A stretch of DNA of 64,000 bases, from positions 216,064 to 280,063 of the forward strand of contig NZ_FOOH01000002.1 in assembly GCF_900113135.1 (NCBI RefSeq). The letters run 5' to 3'. A program made the position numbers and the translations under genes. The notes below the pieces were generated by a model, which had not been told where the DNA came from, made no database searches, and saw nothing but the letters and a program-made list of their open reading frames with translations. Source of the DNA: Salegentibacter agarivorans. GTDB taxonomy: Bacteria; Bacteroidota; Bacteroidia; Flavobacteriales; Flavobacteriaceae. Position 1 is the stretch's first letter; each line of letters starts with the position of its first letter. Positions 37,078-45,416 of the stretch are shown in pieces.

Positions 37078-37731
37078 TTAAAAGCTCTGGGCGGTTACAT
37101 TTTCAAAACGTTTCAGTAAGACCGAAATTGCTTCCCAACCACAAGCCTTTTTTCGCTGATTTACCGCCGATTGACTTATATTCAATATTTTGGCAATCTC
37201 GGTTTCTTTCATTCCTTTTAAAAGAAAATAAACCACTTCTGCTGAAGCCTGGCTCCATTTTTCCATAACCGCATTTAATAGAAATAAGCTTGCCTCAAAT
37301 TCAGAATTTAAGCTTTCCAGCGGTGTCTTTAAACGAATTTTCCTGGAATCGTTTTTCATCTCGTCTAAAGTTCTTCCCGATAATTGAAAAGCCTGTCCGT
37401 TAGATTCGGCTATAGAATCTCCTTTATAGTCGAAAGTGCCAATTCCAATAGCAATTTTCACATCGGCCAAACTACTTGAAGTTTTTTGATCTTTGGATTT
37501 TACTTTATTAATAAGGCTCTTTATTCGCAAAGCTATTTTTAATGAATCCTGATATTTTGAAATAATACCCTGGAAACTATCGCCGCGATAAATTTCAAAA
37601 TCAATTTCATTTTCGGCATAATCCTGCTGCAATTTTTCAAATTCTGAATTTAGATTCTTTAAAATTTCATCTAAAAACGATTCTGAATAATTGGAAGAAT
37701 CCACTAAATCGGCTGTGATTACGGCTATCAT
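37078..37731 (-). CDS. SatD-family regulator-like protein
   Basis: The N-terminal region (MIAVITADLVDSS, then YRGDSFQGIIS and IAIGIGTFDYKGDS) matches SatD family proteins. Residues about 165-200 form a helix-turn-helix of the sigma-region-4 type (KGMKETEIAKILNISQSAVNQRKKAC). That makes it a probable DNA-binding regulator. A triple palindrome just upstream of its start codon is an attractive target (see operator entries). The gene and DUF3307 form a two-gene unit. The signal it senses is unknown. Confidence 0.82.
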   Translation of the reverse strand: MIAVITADLVDSSNYSESFLDEILKNLNSEFEKLQQDYAENEIDFEIYRGDSFQGIISKYQDSLKIALRIKSLINKVKSKDQKTSSSLADVKIAIGIGTFDYKGDSIAESNGQAFQLSGRTLDEMKNDSRKIRLKTPLESLNSEFEASLFLLNAVMEKWSQASAEVVYFLLKGMKETEIAKILNISQSAVNQRKKACGWEAISVLLKRFENVTAQSF

Positions 37732-37735
37732 ATTT

Positions 37736-37743
37736 CAAATATA
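37736..37743 (-). promoter_or_regulatory. -7 box for the SatD gene
   Basis: Minus-strand TATATTTG is a perfect TAnnTTTG box that ends 5 bp before the SatD ATG (37731). Transcription would begin at, or within a base or two of, the start codon, giving a leaderless message. No -33 TTTG is present; its expected position is covered by the first operator palindrome. Confidence 0.45.
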
Positions 37744-37751
37744 ATAAAAAT

Positions 37752-37827
37752 ATTAGTCTGTAAGCTTATATTAACTCTTTATAAGTTTATAGGCTTATAT
37801 TTAAGCATTATAAGCTTACAGACTTAT
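37752..37827. promoter_or_regulatory. Array of three palindromic operators upstream of SatD
   Basis: Three 18-bp dyads of consensus ATAAGYYTRYARRCTTAT occur at 37752-37769 (ATTAG arm), 37781-37798 and 37810-37827. They are spaced exactly 29 bp start to start. The outer two also form a perfect 16-bp inverted repeat: AGTCTGTAAGCTTATA at 37755-37770 and its complement at 37809-37824. The array lies upstream of the SatD -7 box, with the first copy over the -33 position. Binding by the SatD helix-turn-helix is inference. Confidence 0.7.
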
Positions 37828-37920
37828 ATACAGATTAACCGGTCTTATTAAACTTTTGCTAAATGTTCTTGTAGACTGTTTAGGTTATTTAATTTTAAAA
37901 AAAATCAACAAAAAAATAAT

Positions 37921-38370
37921 ATGGTAAGTAATAAAAAAGAACTCTATTTAAACTGTTTAGATACTGTAAATAAGCAAATAGAACGATATCAAAAAGAAAT
38001 GGACCTCATAAAAGAATCTATGGAGGCCAACGATGTAAAAACAGATTATGACGAAGATAATAAAGGTGAGTTACTAAGCGATTTCGAAAAAAATGCGAGT
38101 CGTTTGAGCGATGCCCGTGAGATGAAAGAAAGTTTAAGCCGCATAGATCCAGATCATTATAGCGAGAAAATTAGTTTTGGTAGCGTTGTAGAAACCAGCG
38201 GGAACTATTATTTTATCTCAGTCCCTATTGGTGAAATTTCTATGGAAGATGGAAGTAGCGTGTATGCAATTTCTACTGAAGCTCCAATCTACCAGGAAAT
38301 GGAAGGAAAAGAAGAAGGAGATACCTTTAAATTCAATGATGAGGAAGTGAAAATTACCGCAGTAGGTTAA
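37921..38370 (+). CDS. GreA/GreB-like transcription elongation factor
   Basis: A 149-residue protein with an N-terminal helical region predicted to form a coiled coil (KELYLNCLDTVNKQIERYQKEMDLIKESMEA). The C-terminal part resembles the GreA/GreB FKBP-like domain (KISFGSVVETSGNYYFISVPIGEISMEDGSSVYAIS, then EGDTFKFNDEEVKITAVG). Gre factors reach into the RNA polymerase secondary channel to rescue backtracked complexes. Bacteroidota carry several divergent copies. It stands alone, divergent from satD-like and tail-to-tail with pgpH-like (4 bp). Confidence 0.75.
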   Translation: MVSNKKELYLNCLDTVNKQIERYQKEMDLIKESMEANDVKTDYDEDNKGELLSDFEKNASRLSDAREMKESLSRIDPDHYSEKISFGSVVETSGNYYFISVPIGEISMEDGSSVYAISTEAPIYQEMEGKEEGDTFKFNDEEVKITAVG

Positions 38371-38374
38371 AAAC

Positions 38375-40420
38375 CTATTCCGGATATTCTACCCTGAGGT
38401 GAAAAATATTCTTAAGCTTACGTTTAAGGATCTTTTTCACCACTTGTATTTCTTTAAAAGTAATATTAGCATTTAAAAATTGCTCTTCCTTCATTTGCTT
38501 ATCAATAATCTTCTCTACAAAATTATCTATTACTCCAGCAGTTGGTTCCTTTAAACTTTTACTGGCGGCTTCTACACTATCACACATCATTAATATTGCT
38601 GTTTCTTTACTGAAAGGAATAGGGCCGGGATACCTGAAATCATCTGCTACCGCGTTATCATTTTGCTCTTTCTCTTTCATATAAAAGAAGTAAACCGTGG
38701 TGGTCCCGTGATGTGTTCTAATAAAATCTATAACCCTATCTGGAAGATTATGTTTTTTAGCGATTTCAATTCCGTTAATTACGTGATCGGTAATAATTTG
38801 TGCGCTTTCTTTGGGCGCCAGTTCATCATGTGAATTCACCGCTGAAGTTTGATTTTCAGAGAAATAAGTCGGATTTTTCATTTTCCCAATATCGTGATAA
38901 AGCGCTCCTACCCTAACCAACATGGCATTTGCATTAATTTCATTGGCGGCAGCTTCAGCCAGGTTAGCAACATTGAGAGAGTGGTGAAATGTTCCAGGTG
39001 CTTTTTCTGAAAGCTCTTTCAGTAATTTTGAATTGGTATCTGAGAGTTCCAACAAAGACATATCTGAAACCATTCCGAAGATCTTTTCATAGATATAAAT
39101 CAAAGGCTGCACAAATAGAGTGGCCAATCCCCCAAGTAGGAAGGTTAGTAAAACTTCACCTTCTACATCGGCAATATTTCCTTCCTGAATAACGGTGAAA
39201 GCAAAGTATGAAATAATGTAAACCAGGGTAATTTGCCCTACAGATATAAAAAGATTTGCCCTCTTATAAAGTTCAGAAACAGTTAGAATAGTAACAATTC
39301 CTGCTATAATTTGCAGAAACATATACTCGTAACTGTTAGGTACAATAAAACCTAATAATAGCACCGTAATCACGTGAGTGAACATTCCTAAACGAGCATC
39401 AAAAAAGGCTTTTAAAGTAAGTGGTAAAATACACAAAGGTACTACATATACGTAATCTATATTGAAATTAACCACCAGGGTGGTGAGCAACACCATAAAG
39501 AGAATATTGAAGAAAATAAATGTTACCTTCACATTATTCTCAAAAATTTCCTGCCGGTATTTCCTAATAAATAGCAGTAACATTAAAAGCGCCAGCGCCA
39601 CTAGTACACTATATCCAACTATAATCCACTTATAATTGCTTTCACTCCAAACCTGGGATTCATATTCATTTTTAAGCGATCTAAGAATATTATATTTATT
39701 GCCTTCTACCACTTCCCCCCGGGCTATTACCCTACTGCCCTGTTCTATATTACCGCGGGTATAAGAGATGTTATCCAGTTTACTTTGTAGCTCTTTCTGG
39801 GTAAATTCGCTATCAAAACTTACGTTAGGTTCTATGAGGTTGAAAAATACTTCTAATAATTCATTTTCAACTTCTGAAAGATTAGATTCTTCAATTTCAG
39901 AATTTAAAAAATCCCTTACCTGGTCTTGTTTTAAAATATTTTTATAAGAAATTTCAAAGGCTTCATTTCCCTTTCGTAAATAAACCAACTGATTATCTTC
40001 TAACCTGTTGTTGTCCTGTAATAAACCATATTCATAGACACCTTCCAGGGTTTCATTTACAAAACCAATAATTTGAATTTCCCTGTTTTTTAAAATAGAG
40101 TCGGGAAAAACTTCCGTTACTACCTCGGGCACTTCAGATTTTACCTGATTGGGAATTTCCTTGTTAAACTGAAAATATGGAGTATGGTTGTTTATTATTT
40201 GCTGGCGCTCATCCTGGATTTCTTCTTCAGATTTTAATATAGCAAAATCAAAAGGCGCATATAAATTTTCATATTGCCACGGCTTCCCCTTAGGAATTTC
40301 ATATTTAAAATTTCCACCTTTAGGAAGCAGGTAAACAATTAGCACTGCGGTAAGCGCAAATAAAAATACCTTGTAAAATAATGCCTGATTCTTATACAGG
40401 TTATTTACGAATTTCTTCAT
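38375..40420 (-). CDS. 7TM-HD-family phosphohydrolase (PgpH-like)
   Basis: An N-terminal helix, an extracellular 7TMR-HDED domain (about residues 40-270) and seven membrane helices (about 275-450) precede a cytoplasmic HD domain with FHHSLNVANLAEA, LYHDIGKMKNP and FIRTHHGT. Homologues such as PgpH degrade c-di-AMP. I use ATG 40420 (MKKFVNNLYKNQ) because the upstream ATG at 40441 lies before the -7 box-based transcription start. It is a single gene, convergent with the Gre-like gene. Confidence 0.88.
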   Translation of the reverse strand: MKKFVNNLYKNQALFYKVFLFALTAVLIVYLLPKGGNFKYEIPKGKPWQYENLYAPFDFAILKSEEEIQDERQQIINNHTPYFQFNKEIPNQVKSEVPEVVTEVFPDSILKNREIQIIGFVNETLEGVYEYGLLQDNNRLEDNQLVYLRKGNEAFEISYKNILKQDQVRDFLNSEIEESNLSEVENELLEVFFNLIEPNVSFDSEFTQKELQSKLDNISYTRGNIEQGSRVIARGEVVEGNKYNILRSLKNEYESQVWSESNYKWIIVGYSVLVALALLMLLLFIRKYRQEIFENNVKVTFIFFNILFMVLLTTLVVNFNIDYVYVVPLCILPLTLKAFFDARLGMFTHVITVLLLGFIVPNSYEYMFLQIIAGIVTILTVSELYKRANLFISVGQITLVYIISYFAFTVIQEGNIADVEGEVLLTFLLGGLATLFVQPLIYIYEKIFGMVSDMSLLELSDTNSKLLKELSEKAPGTFHHSLNVANLAEAAANEINANAMLVRVGALYHDIGKMKNPTYFSENQTSAVNSHDELAPKESAQIITDHVINGIEIAKKHNLPDRVIDFIRTHHGTTTVYFFYMKEKEQNDNAVADDFRYPGPIPFSKETAILMMCDSVEAASKSLKEPTAGVIDNFVEKIIDKQMKEEQFLNANITFKEIQVVKKILKRKLKNIFHLRVEYPE

Positions 40421-40438
40421 ATAAATCGTGCTATTGCT

Positions 40439-40446
40439 CAAATGTA
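40439..40446 (-). promoter_or_regulatory. -7 box for the PgpH-like gene
   Basis: Minus-strand TACATTTG is a perfect TAnnTTTG, followed about 18 bp later by the ATG at 40420. A TTTG lies 15 bp upstream, closer than the usual spacing. The placement excludes the ATG at 40441. Confidence 0.5.
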
Positions 40447-40474
40447 CTAAAAAATAGCGCCCAAAGGAGCACTC

Positions 40475-40506
40475 TTGTTAAGTTCCTTATAAAATCACTA
40501 AATTCG
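40475..40506 (+). promoter_or_regulatory. Candidate promoter of the thiolase gene
   Basis: TTG (40475-40477), a 21-bp spacer and TAAATTCG (40499-40506) match the -33/-7 pattern with one mismatch. It is the same arrangement as that before the GlxA gene. Confidence 0.35.
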
Positions 40507-40532
40507 CAAAAGAAGAAATAACTAAAACATAA

Positions 40533-41717
40533 ATGATGAATAACGAAGTAGTAATTGTAAGCGCCGCAAGGACTCCAATTGGAAGTTTTTTAGGTAGCTT
40601 ATCTACCGTAGAAGCTACAGATCTTGGTGCTGTTGCCATCAAAGGAGCTCTAAATAAAATTAATTTAAAACCTGAACTTGTACAGGAAGTTTTAATGGGA
40701 AATGTAGTGCAGGCCGGTGTTGGCCAGGCACCTGCAAGACAGGCGGCTTTGAAAGCCGGAATTCCAGATACTGTTCCTTGTACAACTGTAAATAAAGTAT
40801 GTGCCAGCGGGATGAAAGCCGTGATGCAAGGCGCACAATCTATTATGCTAGGACAAAATTCTATAGTTGTTGCCGGTGGAATGGAAAATATGAGTTTAAT
40901 TCCGCATTATTTATACCATAGAAAAGGTCAGAAATTTGGGCCTGCAAAAATGGAAGACGGGATGCAAAAAGATGGTTTGGTAGATGCTTACGACCATAAT
41001 GCGATGGGTGTTTGCGCCGATCTATGTGCTACGGAGCATAATTTCTCCAGAGAAGATCAGGATGCATTTGCCATTAAATCTTACGAACGTTCTGCTGAGG
41101 CCTGGGCCGATGGAAAATTTGATAATGAAGTTGTGCCGGTTGAAGTTCCGCAGCGAAAAGGAGATCCTTTAGTGGTAAAAGAAGACGAAGAATTCAAGAA
41201 TGTGAGAATGGATAAAATAACCTCACTTCGTCCAGCGTTTAGTAAAGACGGAACGGTAACTGCTGCAAATGCTTCTACCATTAACGATGGTGCAGGTGCC
41301 GTGGTTTTAATGAGCCGTGCAAAAGCAGAAGAATTGGGCGTAGAGATCCTGGCCAGCATTAAAGGTTTTGCTGATGCCGCACAGGAGCCAAAATGGTTTA
41401 CAACTGCTCCAGCCAAAGCTTTGCCTTTAGCGCTTAAAAACGCAGGTGTTGCTCAAGATGATATAGATTTCTTTGAATTTAACGAAGCTTTCTCTGTAGT
41501 TGGACTGGCCAATATGAAGATTTTAGGAATTAGCGACGAGATCACCAATGTTCACGGTGGTGCTGTTTCTCTAGGTCACCCACTGGGCTGTAGCGGAGTA
41601 AGAATTCTTATTACTTTACTAAATGTATTGCAGCAAAATAATGCTAAATTAGGTGTAGCCGCAATTTGTAATGGCGGTGGCGGTGCATCTGCAATGGTAA
41701 TAGAGCGAAACTCTTAA
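40533..41717 (+). CDS. Acetyl-CoA C-acetyltransferase (thiolase II)
   Basis: A complete 394-residue thiolase. The nucleophile Cys is in VNKVCASGMKAVM near residue 90, the catalytic His in GGAVSLGHPLGCSG near 350, and the second Cys in ICNGGGGASAM near 380. The FNEAFSVV motif is present. It makes or splits acetoacetyl-CoA in the cytoplasm. Alone or together with the NlpC/P60 gene 18 bp downstream, it has no pathway partners nearby, so degradative versus biosynthetic use is open. Confidence 0.93.
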   Translation: MMNNEVVIVSAARTPIGSFLGSLSTVEATDLGAVAIKGALNKINLKPELVQEVLMGNVVQAGVGQAPARQAALKAGIPDTVPCTTVNKVCASGMKAVMQGAQSIMLGQNSIVVAGGMENMSLIPHYLYHRKGQKFGPAKMEDGMQKDGLVDAYDHNAMGVCADLCATEHNFSREDQDAFAIKSYERSAEAWADGKFDNEVVPVEVPQRKGDPLVVKEDEEFKNVRMDKITSLRPAFSKDGTVTAANASTINDGAGAVVLMSRAKAEELGVEILASIKGFADAAQEPKWFTTAPAKALPLALKNAGVAQDDIDFFEFNEAFSVVGLANMKILGISDEITNVHGGAVSLGHPLGCSGVRILITLLNVLQQNNAKLGVAAICNGGGGASAMVIERNS

Positions 41718-41735
41718 TTTTATATTTTTTATTGA

Positions 41736-42485
41736 ATGCAATACGGAATTTGCCCCCTAAGCATTGTGCCACTTCGCGAAACCACATCTAATAATAGCGA
41801 AATGGTCTCTCAGGTTCTTTATGGAGAACATTTTAAAATACTTGAAGAACGTGCTCAATGGAGCAGGATTCGTGTTGCATTCGATAATTTTGAGGCCTGG
41901 ATCTCAAATAAACAATTACTTAAAATTTCGGAAGAAACTTACTTCCAGTTAGACCAGGCTACTCCAAAATATTCTGCAGATCTTTTTGATTTTGTGACCG
42001 ATCATAACGGGCATCTTATAACTATTCCTATTGGCGCTTCGCTTAATGCTATCGGTTTATTAAACCATCACTTTGAGGGACATTCGGTTTCGGGAGAGAA
42101 ACCTAAAATGGAAAATGTAAAAACTGCACTACTCTATTTAAACAGTCCGTATGCCTGGGGCGGAAAATCGCCGCTGGGAATTGATTGCAGCGGACTTACA
42201 CAAATGGTTTATAAGCTAAACGGCTACCAATTAAATAAAAATTCAGCCGATCAGGCTAAACAAGGTGAACCACTTAGTTTTATTGAAGAAAGTGAAGCCG
42301 GAGATCTTGCCTTTTTTGATGATAAAGAAGGAATAATAGATCACGTAGGTATTATGATGAACGATAACTACATTATTCACGTAGATGGAAAGGTTAGAAT
42401 TGATCGCATTGATCATTCAGGAATTTTTAATGCCGAATTAAAAAGACATACCCACCAATTGCGGGTAATAAAAAAGATCATTTAA
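41736..42485 (+). CDS. NlpC/P60 (C40) cell-wall peptidase
   Basis: Residues about 5-130 form SH3-like repeats (NSEMVSQVLYGEHFKILEERAQWSRI) and residues about 140-249 an NlpC/P60 domain. The catalytic Cys is in GIDCSGLTQMVY and the His in DHVGIMMNDNYIIHV. Such gamma-D-glutamyl-diamino acid endopeptidases process peptidoglycan stem peptides. There is no convincing signal peptide, so cytoplasmic recycling of murein peptides (YkfC-like) is a good fit. It ends 3 bp from the convergent ligase gene. Confidence 0.9.
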   Translation: MQYGICPLSIVPLRETTSNNSEMVSQVLYGEHFKILEERAQWSRIRVAFDNFEAWISNKQLLKISEETYFQLDQATPKYSADLFDFVTDHNGHLITIPIGASLNAIGLLNHHFEGHSVSGEKPKMENVKTALLYLNSPYAWGGKSPLGIDCSGLTQMVYKLNGYQLNKNSADQAKQGEPLSFIEESEAGDLAFFDDKEGIIDHVGIMMNDNYIIHVDGKVRIDRIDHSGIFNAELKRHTHQLRVIKKII

Positions 42486-42488
42486 GAT

Positions 42489-43745
42489 TTATCGAAAATC
42501 GTGGAAAAGTTTTGGTTTTCTACTTTCTCTGGGAAATTTTAGTTTTTCTATTTTTTCTACGGAAGTTTTTTCTAATGTGACCTTCACTTTTAATCCAGAT
42601 TGTAAATGCTCCTGAAGCTTACTAGTTTCAGTAAAATCATTCGGAATCCTTATCAGGATTTCATCCGTTTGATTTTCATTTGAACTTGCTTCAATAACAA
42701 AGATTTTCAGGGAATGAAAAGCCGTAAGTAAATTGATGATTTGCTGCGGATAAAGTGTAGTTCCTTTTAATTTTATCATTTGCTTTTTACGCCCAACAGG
42801 AGTGCTAATTCTCATTGACTTTCTACCGCATTCACAATTTTCACCATAGAATTTCACCATATCCCCGGTGGCAAATCTCACCAATGGCATTGTTTGGGTT
42901 TGCAAAGGAGTGACTACTAATTCTCCAATTTCACCAGGATTCACAGCATCAGCATTTTCATCTAAAACTTCAGTAAAAATCAAATCGGGCAAGCTATGAT
43001 TTCCGGTGTGGAATTCACACTCGGTAAAAGCCGTACCCATTTCTGTACTGGCGTAGGTAGAAAATAATTCTATATCCCATAAATCCTTTAATTTTTGTCC
43101 TAAAGAATTCAGACTGAAATCTGGGTTTCGCAAAGGTTCGCCAATACAAACAGTAGCTTTAATCGAAGAGCTTTTATAATCAATTCCATTTTGCCTGGCA
43201 AAATCGATCATTTTCAACAAAAATGATGGAACTGCGACGAGAAAACCAGGTTGAAATCGTTCTATAGATTCCCACTGCAATCCGGGCAGACCGCTGCCGG
43301 TTCTTATAATCCCGGCTCCCAGTTTTCGTAATCCTAAAAAGTAAGCCATCCCGGCCATAAATCTGCGATCTAAAGTCGTAGTAAGTTGCACCACGCTAGA
43401 TTTCTTGACTCCTACCATTTCAAAAGACTGACGTTCATTTTCTGCCAGCCGATCTAAATCGGCGTCATTTAAGGCAAAACTAACGGGATTGCCTAAAGTT
43501 CCTGAAGTGGTAACATAATCTATAATTTCATCTTTAGGAACCGCAATAAATTCTTGATTATAATGCTGTAAATCTTCTTTAGTAGTAATCGGGATCTTTC
43601 TGAATTCCTCATAAGATGGAATTCCTTCAATATCAATTTTACAATCTGTAAAACGCTTTTTATAAAATGGAGAATTTGCCACAACGTAACTTAGCTGTAT
43701 TTTTAGCAATTCCTCATTCTTATTTATATCGTAGAAATTAGTCAT
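42489..43745 (-). CDS. PaaK-like aryl-CoA/ACP ligase of the aryl-polyene cluster
   Basis: This 418-residue adenylate-forming enzyme of the phenylacetate-CoA ligase family has the ATP loop TSGTLGNPVS near residue 91, TYASTEMGTAF near 225 and RFATGDMV near 290. A zinc-type cysteine pair (CECGRK) and the C-terminal GRKKQMIKLKG also fit. In this position it should activate 4-coumarate, made by the ammonia-lyase at the other end of the cluster. The gene is the last of a 16-gene minus-strand series starting at 58202. The target (CoA or carrier protein) is not decided. Confidence 0.85.
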   Translation of the reverse strand: MTNFYDINKNEELLKIQLSYVVANSPFYKKRFTDCKIDIEGIPSYEEFRKIPITTKEDLQHYNQEFIAVPKDEIIDYVTTSGTLGNPVSFALNDADLDRLAENERQSFEMVGVKKSSVVQLTTTLDRRFMAGMAYFLGLRKLGAGIIRTGSGLPGLQWESIERFQPGFLVAVPSFLLKMIDFARQNGIDYKSSSIKATVCIGEPLRNPDFSLNSLGQKLKDLWDIELFSTYASTEMGTAFTECEFHTGNHSLPDLIFTEVLDENADAVNPGEIGELVVTPLQTQTMPLVRFATGDMVKFYGENCECGRKSMRISTPVGRKKQMIKLKGTTLYPQQIINLLTAFHSLKIFVIEASSNENQTDEILIRIPNDFTETSKLQEHLQSGLKVKVTLEKTSVEKIEKLKFPRESRKPKLFHDFR

Positions 43746-45416
43746 TTAGATTTTGCGGTAAGATTTTTTTATCATTTTATCTAAGTATTCTTCATCTGGT
43801 AAAGTGGTTACTTGCCTCCTTTTTGCCTGCTTATAATTGATCACCGCTTTTTTAAATTCTTTTTGCTGAAAATAATAATCTCCGGCAATTTTATAAACTT
43901 CCCAGAAATGAGGATTTAAATACTTTAAACGCTTAATTTTATCTTCTGAAACTTCTTGTTCTTTAGAAATGGCTTCAATGATTTTCCCATTTAATTTTCT
44001 GTATTTCTCGTAATCTTTATAAGCTTCAGTATTTACAAAAAGATCTTCTGCAATGTTTTCTTCAGCAAGCATAACACTGCCAGAAACATTTCCAGCTTCA
44101 AACTTTTTAAATGCAGTATCAAGGTCGTAAGCCACAAAAGCACCCAATTGATAAGGATTCGCAGATATCCAAACCTTATTTTCTTCAGGTTTAAAAATAA
44201 TGCCGTGGTGGGCAAGCAATTGATTAATAGCCATTTCATTTCCCGTTCCCAGCTTAACACCTTCTAAACCTTCTTTGTTCCTTAATATTTCAGCAGCTTT
44301 TTGAGGGTTTAATTTCTCTTTTTCAGAAAGTAACTCCTGCATTCTATCAAATCTATACTGAGTATGGCTTTCCTCAATGGTTTTTAAGTTTCGGTTATCT
44401 TCCGCATAAGCTTCACTTTGAAAATGATTGCTGCAAATTAATTTATTAGAATTTTCAACTTCAAAAACTCCAAAATTTCCCGGAGCTACTTCAATTAAGA
44501 TCGCCCTACCTTCTTTTGCGCTCCCCACCATAATAGATTCCGAAACAAAAACTTCACGCTTTTTAGCGATCTCTATGGCTTCGGTAGTTGAAGTTGCATA
44601 TTGAAGAATTTCACGGGCAACCAAACTAATTGGAGTTTTGGCCTGCAACGGAATTTTACTTTTTCCAGCATTTATGGTTACACTTATTCCCTTTTCATTC
44701 AAACCACTCACAGAACCAATCATCCCGGCCCAGGTGTACATCATAAACTTATGCCCTTTATCGGGATTAACAAAGGCTGCAATCTTTTCTTCCGCAAACT
44801 CATCTCCCGCATAGAAATCGAAGTTCCGCCCAAGTAGTAATTGTCCGTCTTCAGTTTTATCGTCCCAGGCGGCAAAAGAAGTACAGCCTACCAACATCAA
44901 ATCCTGCAACGCGTGACCTATATCGTGTGCTCCATGGAAATAGAGCATACGCACATAAGCCGGGGCAAAATCATTGTACTTTTCCAATCCAAAAAGAGAG
45001 GTGCCGTAAATTTCCTGTTTATATTCTTCGGGGACGTGCAGGTACATTTTTCGGTTAAACCAGGCGACTGTTTTCTTTAAGAAATTTCGGTAACCGGTTT
45101 CAGGAACCAACTCATAGATATTCTCCATAAAGGCAGTTTCTTGTTTATGCATCAACTCCCGGGTTAGGCTTCCGCTAGTTACGCCACGTTCCAGCGCGTT
45201 GCCTTCAATATAAAGCTCCCAAATTCCGTGTTTATTTTTATAAAGGGAATTCTTCCCTAAACGATAATGATTGTCGCTTATCTTGGTTCTGGAAGTATCT
45301 ATTTTTTCTATTCCGGTAATATCTGGCCGGTCCTCCATGGAACGTTTTACTCCGCAGGAATTTAAGAGGAACAAAATCCCAAAAACAATAGATATTTTAA
45401 TAAAAAGTAACTTCAT
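43746..45416 (-). CDS. C45-family autoproteolytic acyltransferase-like lipoprotein
   Basis: The C45 (penicillin acyltransferase/Ntn-hydrolase) domain has its expected nucleophile Cys178 in VGCTSFAAWDD, with GRNFDFY following. N-terminal residues 1-21 form a lipoprotein signal peptide (LLNSC, lipid Cys21), so the protein is probably anchored outside the cytoplasm. The C-terminal 60 residues (YYFQQKEFKKAVINYKQAKRR) look like a TPR repeat. Relatives sit in flexirubin gene clusters, where an acyl-transfer step on the pigment is the usual guess. It abuts both neighbours directly. Confidence 0.82.
   Translation of the reverse strand: MKLLFIKISIVFGILFLLNSCGVKRSMEDRPDITGIEKIDTSRTKISDNHYRLGKNSLYKNKHGIWELYIEGNALERGVTSGSLTRELMHKQETAFMENIYELVPETGYRNFLKKTVAWFNRKMYLHVPEEYKQEIYGTSLFGLEKYNDFAPAYVRMLYFHGAHDIGHALQDLMLVGCTSFAAWDDKTEDGQLLLGRNFDFYAGDEFAEEKIAAFVNPDKGHKFMMYTWAGMIGSVSGLNEKGISVTINAGKSKIPLQAKTPISLVAREILQYATSTTEAIEIAKKREVFVSESIMVGSAKEGRAILIEVAPGNFGVFEVENSNKLICSNHFQSEAYAEDNRNLKTIEESHTQYRFDRMQELLSEKEKLNPQKAAEILRNKEGLEGVKLGTGNEMAINQLLAHHGIIFKPEENKVWISANPYQLGAFVAYDLDTAFKKFEAGNVSGSVMLAEENIAEDLFVNTEAYKDYEKYRKLNGKIIEAISKEQEVSEDKIKRLKYLNPHFWEVYKIAGDYYFQQKEFKKAVINYKQAKRRQVTTLPDEEYLDKMIKKSYRKI

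Noticed and set aside
37752..37827. A short CRISPR array.
   Set aside because: Only three imperfect units, each palindromic, with 11-bp gaps and no cas genes; better explained as operators.
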